Assembly (NCBI GenBank): GCA_041918155.1
Contig: JAYRWH010000041.1
Span: 12,339-76,338, forward strand
From: UBA668 sp041918155
GTDB taxonomy: Bacteria > Actinomycetota > Acidimicrobiia > Acidimicrobiales > Ilumatobacteraceae
Length of the DNA stretch: 64,000 nucleotides
Direction of reading: 5' to 3'
The translations under genes and the position numbers were made by a program. The notes beneath the pieces are model-generated. The model made no database searches. It was not told the origin of the DNA and was given only the letters and a program-made list of their open reading frames with translations. Shown here in pieces: positions 36,766 to 45,890 of the stretch. Numbering within the stretch: position 1 is the stretch's first letter; each line of letters begins with the position of its first letter.

Positions 36766-37778
36766 GCCGCACGCTCTCGTTCGCCGGCCTTGTGCTGGCG
36801 GGGCTCGCCGTCGCCTCGTGCGGCGACGCGGCGACGCCGGCGGGCAGCAGTGGCGCGGGGACGACGATCACGCTCGTCACCTACTCGTCGTTCCCCACCG
36901 AGGGCACGCCCCTCAACGACGCGCTCGCCGAGTTCGCCGCCGACACCGGCATCACGGTGCGCATCGTCACCGCCGGCGACGCGGGCACCATGGTCACCAA
37001 GGCGGTGCTCACCGCCGGCAACCCCGAGGGCGACGTGATGTGGGGCGTCGACAACACCCTGCTCTCCGCGGCCACCGACGGCGGGATCTTCACCGGCGGA
37101 ACCACCGCGGTCGACTTCGGCGACGTGTGCGTGAACTACGACATCGCCTGGTTCGCCGATCGCTCCATCGCGCCGCCGGCCACTCTCGAGGATCTGCTGC
37201 AGCCCGAGTACGCCGACCTGCTCGTGGTGGAGGATCCGTCGGCCTCCTCCCCTGGCCTCGCGTTCCTGCTGGCCACGATCGCCGCCATGGGCGACGGCTG
37301 GCAGGATTACTGGCGGGCGCTGAAGGCCAACGGCGTGGAGGTCGCCGACAGCTGGGACGTCGCGTATTACGAGCGCTTCAGCGGCGCCGCGGGCAGCGAC
37401 GGCGACAGGCCGTTGGTGGTCAGCTACGGCAGCAGCCCGCCCGCCGAAGTTGTGTTCGCCGATCCGCCACGCACCGACGCGCCGACCGGCGTTGCCGCGG
37501 GCACATGTTTCCGCCAGACCGAGTACGCGGGTGTACTGCGCGGCACCGACCACCCGGATGAAGCCGCCCGCCTGGTGGACTTCCTCGCCAGTGAACGCTT
37601 CCAGCAGGAACTGCCGCTCACCCTGTTTGTGTACCCGATCGACCCGGCGGTGCGGCTGCCGGAGGTGTTCACGAAGTTCGCCGTCGTTCCCGACGATCCG
37701 TACACCCTCGACCCGGCCGACATCGCGGCCAACCGCGAGCAGTGGCAGGACGAGTGGAACGGCATCGTCCTGCGCTGA
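36762..37778 (+). CDS. thiB: Thiamine ABC transporter substrate-binding lipoprotein
   Basis: 338-aa extracytoplasmic binding protein with lipobox AVASC (Cys about 20). It follows the iron/thiamine-binding fold: TITLVTYSSF, then DVMWGVDNTLLSAA, SSPGLAFLLATIAAMGDG, and ADSWDVAYYERFSG, with LVVSYGSSPPAEV near the hinge. These match TbpA-type proteins (for example VVSYGSSPA). The gene is translationally coupled to thiN and the permease gene overlaps its end. Riboswitch control makes thiamine the likely ligand. Confidence 0.92.
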   Translation: MSRTLSFAGLVLAGLAVASCGDAATPAGSSGAGTTITLVTYSSFPTEGTPLNDALAEFAADTGITVRIVTAGDAGTMVTKAVLTAGNPEGDVMWGVDNTLLSAATDGGIFTGGTTAVDFGDVCVNYDIAWFADRSIAPPATLEDLLQPEYADLLVVEDPSASSPGLAFLLATIAAMGDGWQDYWRALKANGVEVADSWDVAYYERFSGAAGSDGDRPLVVSYGSSPPAEVVFADPPRTDAPTGVAAGTCFRQTEYAGVLRGTDHPDEAARLVDFLASERFQQELPLTLFVYPIDPAVRLPEVFTKFAVVPDDPYTLDPADIAANREQWQDEWNGIVLR

Positions 37779-39367
37779 ACCGGCTGCCCCGCTGGGCCGG
37801 CCCTGCCCTCGCGGCGGCACCCGCGGTGGGGTTGGCCGTGTTCTTCGTGTGGCCGGTGGCCACCCTGCTCGCGCGGGTGCTCGCGCCAAGATCGTTCACC
37901 GATGCGTTGGGCTCCGCCGGGCTCGGGCGGGTGCTGTGGTTCACCGCGTGGCAGGCTGTGGTGAGCACCGCGCTCACCCTGGTGGCGGGGTTTGCCCCGG
38001 CCTACGTACTCGCCCGCTACCGCTTCCGCGGACGACGCGCCGTGCTCGCGATCGTGACCGTGCCGTTCATGTTGCCCACCGTCGTGGTGGGCGCGGCGTT
38101 CCTGGCGCTGTTGCCGGAGTCGTGGCACGACACGGCGCGGGCCGTGATCATCGCCCATGTGTTCTTCAACGTGGCCGTGGTGGTGCGCTTGCTCGCGCCG
38201 CTGTGGGGCGCGCTGCCCATGGATCTCACCGCCGCAGCACGCACGCTCGGCGCGCGGCCGTGGCAGGTGGTGCGCCATGTCGTGCTGCCCCTCCTGCGGC
38301 CGGCGCTGTGGGCCGCGGCGACCGTCGTGTTCCTGTTCACGTTCACCGCGTTCGGCACGGTGCGCTTGCTCGGCGGGCCGGGCAACACCACCATCGAGGT
38401 GGAGATCGCCCGCCGCGCCACCCAGTTGGGTGACATCGACGGCGCGGCGGTGCTGTCGGTGCTGCAGTTGGTCATGCTCGGCATCGTGATCGCACTCGCG
38501 GCGCGCTTTCAGCGGCGGGCGGCGGTCGCGTTGCCAGGCGCGCCCGCGGTTCGGAGTGCCCGCACCGCTCGACAACGGCTTCTCGTCGGGTCCGTGGCCG
38601 TCATCACTGCGGTGGCGATGGTGGCCCCGCCGGCGGTGATGGTGGCCCGCTCGCTGCGGCTGGACGGTTCGTGGTCGCTCACCGCGTGGCACACGCTCGG
38701 CCGCACCGAGGTGCGCCCCGGCGTCAGCCTCGGCGTCGACCCGCTGGCCTCGCTGTTCATTTCGCTGCGCTTCGCCGCGGTAGCCACGGCGATCAGCGTC
38801 GCCGTCGGTGGGCTTGCCGCACTGGCGATCGGCGCGGCCCGCCGCCACGGGCGGCTGCTCGACATCGGCCTGATGCTGCCGCTCGGCACGTCCGCCGTGA
38901 CGATCGGCCTCGGGGTGCTCATCACGTTCGACACCGCGCCGTACGACTGGCGCGCTGAGTGGTGGCTGATCCCCGTGGGCCACGCGCTCGTGGCCACCCC
39001 GTTCGTCGTGCGCGCGCTCGTGCCCGTACTGCGTGCGATCCCGCCCGATCAGCGGGCCGCGGCGGCTGTGCTCGGAGCATCACCGTGGCGCGCGTGGTGG
39101 CACGTCGACGTGCGCCGCGTCGCGGCCCCACTCGTCGGCGCTGCCGGGCTGGCCGCGGCGATCTCGCTCGGGGAGTTCGGGGCCACGACATTCCTGACTC
39201 GCTCAGGCCGCGAGACGATGCCGATTGCGATTGCCCGCCTGCTGGGGCACGCGGGGCAGATCCCGCGTGCGCAGGCGTTCGCGCTGGCGTCGATGCTGCT
39301 CGTGGTGACCGCCGCGATCGCCGCCGCGGCGGACCGAACGGAGGTCTTCGATGCTCGAGGCACGTGA
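37742..39367 (+). CDS. thiP: Thiamine ABC transporter permease (fused, two halves)
   Basis: 541-aa permease with two homologous BPD_transp_1 halves, about 12 membrane helices. The EAA-like loops are AAARTLGARPWQVVRHVVLPLL and AAAVLGASPWRAWWHVDVRRVAAPL. The second half ends with ISLGEFGATTFLTRSG. Length matches ThiP/FbpB proteins. Start GTG 37742 overlaps thiB by 37 bases; GTG 37754 is an alternative with AGGA just before it. Confidence 0.92.
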   Translation: MAGRVERHRPALNRLPRWAGPALAAAPAVGLAVFFVWPVATLLARVLAPRSFTDALGSAGLGRVLWFTAWQAVVSTALTLVAGFAPAYVLARYRFRGRRAVLAIVTVPFMLPTVVVGAAFLALLPESWHDTARAVIIAHVFFNVAVVVRLLAPLWGALPMDLTAAARTLGARPWQVVRHVVLPLLRPALWAAATVVFLFTFTAFGTVRLLGGPGNTTIEVEIARRATQLGDIDGAAVLSVLQLVMLGIVIALAARFQRRAAVALPGAPAVRSARTARQRLLVGSVAVITAVAMVAPPAVMVARSLRLDGSWSLTAWHTLGRTEVRPGVSLGVDPLASLFISLRFAAVATAISVAVGGLAALAIGAARRHGRLLDIGLMLPLGTSAVTIGLGVLITFDTAPYDWRAEWWLIPVGHALVATPFVVRALVPVLRAIPPDQRAAAAVLGASPWRAWWHVDVRRVAAPLVGAAGLAAAISLGEFGATTFLTRSGRETMPIAIARLLGHAGQIPRAQAFALASMLLVVTAAIAAAADRTEVFDARGT

Positions 39368-39974
39368 CATCACCGTTCGCTTCAGCGAGCGCACGGTGCT
39401 CGATGACGTGTCGCTGACCGTCGCCGACGGCGAAGTGGTCGCCGTGCTCGGCCCGGCGGGTATCGGCAAGAGCACCCTGCTGCGTGTGCTCGCCGGCCTG
39501 CTCGTTGCGGATGCGGGCAGTGTGTGGCTGGACGGTGCCGACATCACCCGCCTGCCGTCGCACCGGCGCGACATCGGCCTGGTGTTCCAGGACGAGCAGT
39601 TGTTCCCACACCTCGATGTCGCGGCCAACATCGGATTCGGGTTGCGCATGCAGGGGGCGACGCGGGCGGCGACGGCAGCCAGGGTGACCGAGCTGCTCGC
39701 GCTCGTCGGACTGGCCGGCTTCGAGCACCGCCGGGTGACGAGCCTCAGCGGCGGTGAGGCCAAGCGCATCGCACTCGCCCGCTCGCTGGCGCCGCGGCCG
39801 CGCGTGCTCCTGCTCGACGAGCCGCTCACCGGCCTGGATCGTGACCTGCACGATCGTCTCGCCGCCGAGGTGGCGACGCTGCTGCGCGCCACTTGCACGA
39901 CGGCGCTACTCGTCACCCACGACCGCGACGAGGCGGCTGCAATCGCCGACCGTACTGTCGTGCTGGCAAGCTGA
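39351..39974 (+). CDS. thiQ: Thiamine ABC transporter ATP-binding protein
   Basis: 207-aa ATPase completing the thiamine importer. Walker A is GPAGIGKSTLLR; the Q-loop is LVFQDEQLFPHLDV, the signature LSGGEAKRIALAR, and Walker B VLLLDEPLTGLD, with LVTHDRDEA after it. It lacks the long C-terminal regulatory domain, like ThiQ. It overlaps thiP by 17 bases and has GGAGG 6 nt before ATG 39351. Confidence 0.92.
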   Translation: MLEARDITVRFSERTVLDDVSLTVADGEVVAVLGPAGIGKSTLLRVLAGLLVADAGSVWLDGADITRLPSHRRDIGLVFQDEQLFPHLDVAANIGFGLRMQGATRAATAARVTELLALVGLAGFEHRRVTSLSGGEAKRIALARSLAPRPRVLLLDEPLTGLDRDLHDRLAAEVATLLRATCTTALLVTHDRDEAAAIADRTVVLAS

Positions 39975-39978
39975 GGCG

Positions 39979-41010
39979 ATGACTTCCGCACCCGTGCGCA
40001 TCGGTTTCCTCGGCGCGGGACTGATCGCCACGTACCACTCCAAGAGCCTGCACGGCAGCGGCGCGCCGGTGGTGCGCGCCGGCGTGTACGACCCCGACCG
40101 CGAGCGGGCCGAAGCGTTCGCTGCCGCAAGCGGCCACCACGTGGTGGACAGCGAGGACGAGGTGATCGAGCACTGCGACGCGGTGTACATCTGCACCTGG
40201 ACCAGCGAGCACCCGCGCCAACTCGCCAAGGCGGTGGCGGCGGGCAAGCACGTGTTCTGCGAGAAGCCGCTCGCGTTCACGTGCAACGAGGCCGAGGCAA
40301 TGGCCGCAGAGGCCGACGCGGCCGGCGTCACCCACCAGGTGGGACTCGTGCTGCGCTACTCGCCCGCCTACCTGTGGGCCCGCCACCTCATCACCGACGC
40401 GGCTGCCGGCCGGGTGATGAGCGTCGTGTTCCGCGACGATCAATTCATCCCGATCCAGGGCCACTACGACAGCACCTGGCGCGCGGACCGCAACAAGGTC
40501 GGCGCAGGCACGCTCATCGAGCACAGCATCCACGATGTCGACATGCTGCGCTTCCTCGTCGGCGAGATCGAGACCGTGAGCGCGCACACCGCGAACTTCC
40601 ACGGCTACGACGGCATCGAGGATGTGGCGACGGCAGTGCTGCGCTTCCACGGTGGGGCGACGGGCACGCTGAGCAGCGTGTGGCACGACAACCTCGCCCG
40701 CCCGAGCCTGCGCCGGGTGGAAGTGCTCTGCGAGCGGCGCCACATCGTGATCGAGGGTGACGACTGGTTCGGCCCGGTGAGCTGGACCGACCGCGACGGC
40801 ACCACCGGCTCGCTGGCGGCAGCCGCGCTGGAGGAGGCGGTCACGCCGTTGCGCGACGGCATCACGAACAACCCCGACGGAGCATTCATCCGCTGCGTGC
40901 TCGGCCGGCGGCCGGCATCGCCGGATCTGCACACCGCGGTCGCCGCCCACCGCATCGTGGACGCGATGTACGCGAGCGCCGCGGCCGGCGGGCAAGCCGT
41001 CACACCGTGA
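39979..41010 (+). CDS. Gfo/Idh/MocA family oxidoreductase
   Basis: 343-aa NAD(P)-dependent oxidoreductase. The nucleotide-binding motif is RIGFLGAGLIATYHSKSL, and HVFCEKPLAFTCNEA carries the conserved Lys. The substrate-domain loop is GAGTLIEHSIHDVDMLRFLVG with the catalytic Asp-His pair region. Substrates in this family are sugars, inositols or similar; none is implied. It starts 4 bases after thiQ and may be read through from the thiamine operon, although it has no known thiamine role. Confidence 0.9.
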   Translation: MTSAPVRIGFLGAGLIATYHSKSLHGSGAPVVRAGVYDPDRERAEAFAAASGHHVVDSEDEVIEHCDAVYICTWTSEHPRQLAKAVAAGKHVFCEKPLAFTCNEAEAMAAEADAAGVTHQVGLVLRYSPAYLWARHLITDAAAGRVMSVVFRDDQFIPIQGHYDSTWRADRNKVGAGTLIEHSIHDVDMLRFLVGEIETVSAHTANFHGYDGIEDVATAVLRFHGGATGTLSSVWHDNLARPSLRRVEVLCERRHIVIEGDDWFGPVSWTDRDGTTGSLAAAALEEAVTPLRDGITNNPDGAFIRCVLGRRPASPDLHTAVAAHRIVDAMYASAAAGGQAVTP

Positions 41011-41447
41011 TCGCCCCCGAGTTCGTCGAAATCGCCGCGGAGGAGACCCACCCGCTGCGCTTGTCCGTGCTGCGCTTCGACACGCCGACCAAGGAGGTCG
41101 AGTTCCCCGAGGACACGTGGCCCGGTGCGCTCCACCTCGCGCTGCGCGTCGACGGCGAACTCGCGGCGGTGTCGAGTTGGGTGCCGCGCCCGCACGAGGG
41201 GTTGGCCGCGGTGCAACTACGCGGAATGGCCACATCACGCACGCTGCAGGGCCACGGCCTCGGCGGGATGCTGCTGGAGGAGGGCTGCGCGCGCATGGCC
41301 GCCCGCGGCGAGGCACTTGTGTGGGCCAACGCCCGCGACGGCGCGCTCGCGTTCTATCTGCGCCATGGCTTTGGGGTCGTGGGCGACGGCTTCATCGACG
41401 CCAACACTCAACTTCCCCACCACCGCATACTCCGCCACCTCCTCTGA
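41007..41447 (+). CDS. GNAT family N-acetyltransferase
   Basis: 146-aa acyl-CoA-dependent transferase. The acetyl-CoA-binding loop is MATSRTLQGHGLGGMLLEEG (Q/R-x-x-G-x-G/A pattern: QGHGLGG), followed by ANARDGALAFYLRHGFGVVGDGFI typical of motif B. The acceptor is unknown. Its GTG overlaps the upstream oxidoreductase stop (GTGA). Confidence 0.9.
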   Translation: MIAPEFVEIAAEETHPLRLSVLRFDTPTKEVEFPEDTWPGALHLALRVDGELAAVSSWVPRPHEGLAAVQLRGMATSRTLQGHGLGGMLLEEGCARMAARGEALVWANARDGALAFYLRHGFGVVGDGFIDANTQLPHHRILRHLL

Positions 41448-41463
41448 CCTGAACCCGCTCTTG

Positions 41464-41522
41464 CTCCTTTGTGTCGCGGCCGGACGTCCAACGGTGGACG
41501 TAGTGCCGCGACACAAAGGGAG
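41464..41522. repeat. Long two-tier inverted repeat between genes
   Basis: Left arm CTCCTTTGTGTCGCGGC (41464-41480) pairs with right arm GCCGCGACACAAAGGGAG (41505-41522) with one bulged base. Inside, CGTCCA (41485-41490) pairs with TGGACG (41495-41500) around an ACGG loop. No T-run follows, so it is not a classical terminator. It lies between the GNAT gene and the W-x-G gene, both on the plus strand. Confidence 0.8.
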
Positions 41523-41574
41523 GAACCGGAGGGTTCTGCCGGTTCGGGCGGCTCGTTGTACCCAGTGGGGGTGT

Positions 41575-41838
41575 ATGCCCGTGCCTGCGCCGCCTGGGGC
41601 TCCCCCGATCCCCACCCCGAGCCAGCTCGAACGCGCGACGGACCTGCGGCAACTCGCCCGCCAGCTCCAGAACTTGCGCGTGCTCGACCTGTACCGCCGC
41701 GCCGGGCCCGACGCGTGGGTCGGGCCGATCGCGCAACAGTGCGTCGACCAGCTCACGAACTATCGCCGGCTGATCCTCTACCAGGCCGACGGGTTGCTGG
41801 CTGCGGCACGGCGACTGGAGCAAGGGGACGAGATATGA
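41575..41838 (+). CDS. Small helical W-x-G protein
   Basis: 87-aa protein, not assigned to a named family. After a Pro-rich start (PVPAPPGAPPIPTP) it consists of two long helices: residues about 16-43 and 52-83, joined by GPDAWVGP with W-V-G at 48-50. Length, two-helix form and central W-x-G are the traits of WXG100-superfamily proteins (ESX/type VII partners), but the sequence match is loose. Its stop overlaps the start of the large downstream gene (ATGA), so the products are made together. Confidence 0.65.
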   Translation: MPVPAPPGAPPIPTPSQLERATDLRQLARQLQNLRVLDLYRRAGPDAWVGPIAQQCVDQLTNYRRLILYQADGLLAAARRLEQGDEI

Positions 41839-43373
41839 CCGTGCTCGCCTACGACCCAGAGCGGCTCGCGTCGTTGCATGTACAGATGTTGGGTGCCATC
41901 GACGAGCGTCGCCGAGTTGCGTCCGCAGACCCGGCCGCGGCCGATGCCGTGCGGGCCGTGCGCCTCGCGCTCGATGCCGTCGAGCGTACGTGGGCGCCCC
42001 TCGTGCGCGGCCTGCTCGCCACCGACCCCCTGGCCCGCAACACCCCGCACACGCTCGGCGACATCGCCCTGCTGCGCCTCGACGAGGCAGGTGTTCACGC
42101 GCTCGCCGGAGTACTCGCCGAGACGAACCCGTACAAGGCCTTCGAAGACCCGCAGGCGATGGCCATGCTGGCCGAGGAGATGGCGCTGATCGGCACCCGC
42201 ACCAATCTCGTGCAGGCGCTGCTCGACGATCTCGACGAGCTGTCGCCGTACGTCGCCGCGGTGCTCGTGGCGCACCTCGGGCTGCACGGAGCGGAGCTGG
42301 CCGAGGTGGCCGACCGGATCGTGCAGCGCTGGTGTGACGAAGTCTGGTCGCCGGAACTCGGGGCCGGTGCCGCCATGGAGTTTGCGAACGGCACCCGCCC
42401 GAACGCGGCGGACGTGCTGTTCCCGCTCCTCGCCGCCAACCCGGCGGCCTGTTTCCGCTATGTCGAACTGGCCGGCGCGCACCCGCGCACTCTGTTCCAG
42501 GCGGGCACTCACCCGGAGATCGCCCACTACATCGCGCTCACGGCGACCGATCCGAGCCGTGTTGACACAGCCTCCGCCGGGCGCCTCCTCGTTCCCCTGC
42601 TCGATTGGTTCGCCGACGATTGGTACGCGTACTACGAGTCGGCGATCGATGATCCCGACCTGCCGCTGTTCCTCGTCGACCTGATCGCGCCCTGGACCAT
42701 GCAACTGTCGCCGCTGAACCGCGGCTGGGGCCTCGACACCCACCATCAACGCCACCTGCTCGACGCACTCCTGCACGACGACCGTGCCCTCGAGCGCCTG
42801 GCGGCGAACGCGGAGAGCGTACGCGATGGGGTGATACAACATGTGCTGACGGGAGGCGCCGACGCGCAGGAGGAGTACGCCGCGTACTGCGGGATGCTCG
42901 CCGAGGTGATCATCCACCGCCGCTACGAGGACGAGCAGGCCCGCGCCGACGCCTGGTCGTTGCTGCTCGGCATCGCTGGCATCGCTGCCGCCCTACCCCT
43001 CGGCCCTGCCGGCAATGTCGCCGTCGGCGCGGCATTCACGATCGTCGGCAGCTTCTCGCCGTATGACCCGGAGCGGGCCGACGACGACGAGGTGTACGTA
43101 CAGAACTACACGCGCACGATCACAGCCGCGCTCATTGCTCACGAGGTCTACAGCCGCTGGCTGGCCGACGGCAAGATCCCGAACGGCACACCGATCCCGC
43201 CGATGCCCGACCCCGACGCCGAGCATCCCCTGCTCGCGTTCCGCGAGGCGTTCACCGCCTGGCTGGCGCACTTGCCCGGCGGCGCCGATGGGACGCTGGC
43301 GGACCACATCGATCGCCTCGTCGAGCCCTGGGTCAATGCCTTCGACGCGGGCGCCGAGACCGTCCGCGAGTGA
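41835..43373 (+). CDS. Large uncharacterised protein coupled to the W-x-G protein
   Basis: 512-aa mainly helical protein that I do not recognise. There is no signal peptide. The N-terminal 380 residues are helical and rich in acidic and Ala/Leu residues. A Gly/Ala-rich hydrophobic segment follows at about 376-405 (LLLGIAGIAAALPLGPAG, then VAVGAAFTIVG), shaped like a membrane-inserting hairpin. The last 100 residues are soluble. The layout (small W-x-G gene plus large protein with a glycine-rich hairpin) resembles actinobacterial type VII substrate or toxin-like gene pairs. No type VII ATPase is in the window. Confidence 0.75.
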   Translation: MTVLAYDPERLASLHVQMLGAIDERRRVASADPAAADAVRAVRLALDAVERTWAPLVRGLLATDPLARNTPHTLGDIALLRLDEAGVHALAGVLAETNPYKAFEDPQAMAMLAEEMALIGTRTNLVQALLDDLDELSPYVAAVLVAHLGLHGAELAEVADRIVQRWCDEVWSPELGAGAAMEFANGTRPNAADVLFPLLAANPAACFRYVELAGAHPRTLFQAGTHPEIAHYIALTATDPSRVDTASAGRLLVPLLDWFADDWYAYYESAIDDPDLPLFLVDLIAPWTMQLSPLNRGWGLDTHHQRHLLDALLHDDRALERLAANAESVRDGVIQHVLTGGADAQEEYAAYCGMLAEVIIHRRYEDEQARADAWSLLLGIAGIAAALPLGPAGNVAVGAAFTIVGSFSPYDPERADDDEVYVQNYTRTITAALIAHEVYSRWLADGKIPNGTPIPPMPDPDAEHPLLAFREAFTAWLAHLPGGADGTLADHIDRLVEPWVNAFDAGAETVRE

Positions 43374-43424
43374 GCGGCGGGCTCGTGCCCCGCGCCGCCC
43401 CCGTGGGCCTGTCACAATCGCCGG

Positions 43425-44249
43425 GTGACACCCGAGCAGATCGCCGCCCTGCCTCGGCCACTCGCGTTCGTGATGCCCGGTGGTGGCGCGCTCGGCGCCT
43501 ACCAAGTCGGCGTGCTGAAAGCGCTCGCGGAAGCGGGCGTGCAACCCGACCTGCTGGTGGGCGTGTCGGCCGGGTCGGTGAACGCCGCGCTCCACGCATG
43601 GAACCCGGGCGTGCAGGGCGTCGCGCGCATGGAAACGATGTGGCGCGGCATCACCCGCCGCGACCTCATGCGCATCCGCATCGGGCGCATGGCACTCGCC
43701 GTGGCCGGCCGTCATCCGAGCTTCCTCGACAACCTGGACGGCCATCGCTTCCTGCGCCGCCACCTCGGCACCCGCCTGCTGGAACACGCGCCCACCCGCG
43801 TGGCGATCGTTGCCACCGACCTGCTGAGCGGCGATGGTGTCGCGATCACCGAGGGCGACGCTGCTCGAGCGGTGCTCGCCAGCAGCGCGTTCCCCGGCGT
43901 GTTCCCCCCCGTGGAGATCGACGGGCGCTTCTTCGTCGACGGCGGCGTGGTTGCCGACATCCCGCTCGACATCACGCTCGGCCTCGGCGCGGCGAGCGCG
44001 CTCGTCCTGAGCGTGCCGTGGCTGGCGGCGACAAAGGTGCCCAGGCACGCACTCGACATCCTGTTCCGCGCCAGCTCGCTCGGGGTCGAGGCTCATGGGC
44101 GCGCCGTTCTGCTTCGCCCACCGCCCGGGCTGGTGGTGGTGGAAGTACCTGCGCCGGAGAGCGAGATCACCACCTTCGATGTGGGCCGCTCGGTGCACAT
44201 GCTCGATGAGGGCTATGAGCAGGCGACGGCCTGGCTCACGCAGGGCTGA
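43425..44249 (+). CDS. Patatin-like phospholipase
   Basis: 274-aa acyl hydrolase with a Ser-Asp dyad. The oxyanion hole is MPGGGALGAYQVGVL and the nucleophile GVSAGSVNAAL (about 48-58). The catalytic Asp is in FFVDGGVVADIPLD. It is the short bacterial patatin form without transmembrane segment or signal peptide, so probably a cytoplasmic or membrane-associated lipid esterase. GTG start 43425; the upstream W-x-G-linked gene ends 51 bases before. Confidence 0.92.
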   Translation: MTPEQIAALPRPLAFVMPGGGALGAYQVGVLKALAEAGVQPDLLVGVSAGSVNAALHAWNPGVQGVARMETMWRGITRRDLMRIRIGRMALAVAGRHPSFLDNLDGHRFLRRHLGTRLLEHAPTRVAIVATDLLSGDGVAITEGDAARAVLASSAFPGVFPPVEIDGRFFVDGGVVADIPLDITLGLGAASALVLSVPWLAATKVPRHALDILFRASSLGVEAHGRAVLLRPPPGLVVVEVPAPESEITTFDVGRSVHMLDEGYEQATAWLTQG

Positions 44250-44267
44250 CTACGCCACCCGGAGCGT

Positions 44268-45890
44268 CTACGGGATCGGGACGGTGGTGGTCAGCGACTG
44301 TTGCTGTACGTCGGTGACCTGCACGATCAACTCCAGCCGCCACTCTCCGCCACGGGGGAACGTCACCGTGCCCTGGTAGTGGTTGGGGCCCTCCAAGTGG
44401 AGCGTCACCGGCACCTCCACCAGCGCGGTCGACAGCAGCGACACCCGCGCCGTCATCGACTTCACGGGCACGATCGAACCGCCCGGTGGGGTGATGAAGA
44501 TGTGCACCACGTTCGAGCCGACCGCCCCAGGCCCGATCGACACGACTGCGATCAGCCCCTGCGGCGAGGCCAACTGGCCGGCGAAGGGGGCCTGCGCCGG
44601 AGCCGGGAGGGGCGACAGGGAGACGATGCTCGCCGCGAGTGCCATCACCGCCAGGCCGATCACCGCTTCGCTGAGGATTGCCGGCCGCAGCAAGGTGGTC
44701 GAACGGCGGTGCAGCACGAACCGTGCCACCGCGGCGAGCACGAGGATGACCGCCACGAGCGCGGCCTTGAGGATGATCTCCTTGCCCCACTCGGTGTCGA
44801 CCAGGTGATCGAGGCCGCCCCCGATCTTCAGCGCGCTCGCGACTCCAGTGATCACCGCGGCAGGCGCGGCGACCAGGGCGACGCGCGAGAAGCGGCGGGC
44901 GAAGCGCTGGCCCGCCTCGTCGGCGAGCGCGGTCGCGGGGGAGAGCGCGAGCATCAGCAGGCCGCCGAACCACAGCGCGATGGCCGCCATGTGCAGCATG
45001 TCGACGGCGATCCACACAGCTGAGGGGTGCTGCCCGCTCGGGTGGCCGACAGCACTGAACGTGTAGATCGTGGCGATCGCGAACGCTCCGGCGAGTGTGT
45101 TGCGCCAGCGCGCGGGCAGTCGCGAGTGCAATGCGACGAGCGCGCACCACGCGATCGCGATCCCGAGGCGGCCCTTCAGCAGCAGGCCCGTGCGGCTTCC
45201 CGCGGTGGCATTCCACACCGTCGGCGCGAAGGCGTCGCTCAGCGAGCCGGCCACCGCTTCCGCGCCGAACAGCACGAACGCGGCCGCGCTGGCCATGGCA
45301 AGCAGTCCCGCGGCGAACGGAACGAGGCGACGACGACGACGCTCGACGGCCACACCCATGCGGTGGGCGACGACGATCCACCAGCCGGCACCGATGAGCA
45401 CGGTGGCGGAGAGGTAGCCGGCGAAGCGGGCGACGCCGGCCCACCAGCGCACGGACGGCGTCGCGCGCACGCCGCGGCGCACCGACTCGATGAGCGCCGA
45501 GCCGTCACCCTGGCTGGTGCTGCCGACCTGGAAGCTGAACGCGCCGTCGACCACGTGGCCATCCGCGGAGGCGACGTGCCACACCACCGCGTACACGTCG
45601 TCACCGAGCGACGGCAGCGGCACCGTCACGATCGAGCCATCCGCGCCCTGGGTGGGATCGCCCAATTCGATCTCGCTGCTGTCGCCGCGGTACAGGCGGA
45701 TGCTGGCCAGCCCGGTGTCGATGTTCTCGTCGAAGTCGAGCACGACCGCCGGCGGCGCTTGCTGCAGCACACTGTTGGCCTCGGGGATGGTGGACTCCAG
45801 CCCAGCATGGGCGAACACGGGCGGCGCCGGGGCCAACGCGAGACCGACCAGGGCCACAAGCCCGGCGCCTGCCCACCACCTGCGGGCCAT
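44268..45890 (-). CDS. CopC-CopD fusion, YcnJ-type copper transport protein
   Basis: 540-aa copper protein. After the signal peptide, mature CopC starts at HAGLESTIPEAN, whose first His binds Cu(II). A second set of ligands is WHVASADGHVVDGAFSF. CopD follows (about 150-440) with eight membrane helices (VGHPSGQHPSAVWIAVDMLHMAAIALWFGG). A C-terminal Ig-like FixH/YtkA-type domain (HIFITPPGGSIVPVKSMT) completes the YcnJ architecture. It most probably imports copper. It is coupled by TGATG to the upstream DinB-like gene. The copper enzyme NirK elsewhere in the window would need it. Confidence 0.92.
   Translation of the reverse strand: MARRWWAGAGLVALVGLALAPAPPVFAHAGLESTIPEANSVLQQAPPAVVLDFDENIDTGLASIRLYRGDSSEIELGDPTQGADGSIVTVPLPSLGDDVYAVVWHVASADGHVVDGAFSFQVGSTSQGDGSALIESVRRGVRATPSVRWWAGVARFAGYLSATVLIGAGWWIVVAHRMGVAVERRRRRLVPFAAGLLAMASAAAFVLFGAEAVAGSLSDAFAPTVWNATAGSRTGLLLKGRLGIAIAWCALVALHSRLPARWRNTLAGAFAIATIYTFSAVGHPSGQHPSAVWIAVDMLHMAAIALWFGGLLMLALSPATALADEAGQRFARRFSRVALVAAPAAVITGVASALKIGGGLDHLVDTEWGKEIILKAALVAVILVLAAVARFVLHRRSTTLLRPAILSEAVIGLAVMALAASIVSLSPLPAPAQAPFAGQLASPQGLIAVVSIGPGAVGSNVVHIFITPPGGSIVPVKSMTARVSLLSTALVEVPVTLHLEGPNHYQGTVTFPRGGEWRLELIVQVTDVQQQSLTTTVPIP

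Noticed and set aside
41464..41522. Rho-independent terminator
   Set aside because: The hairpin is long and two-tiered and lacks a following T-run.
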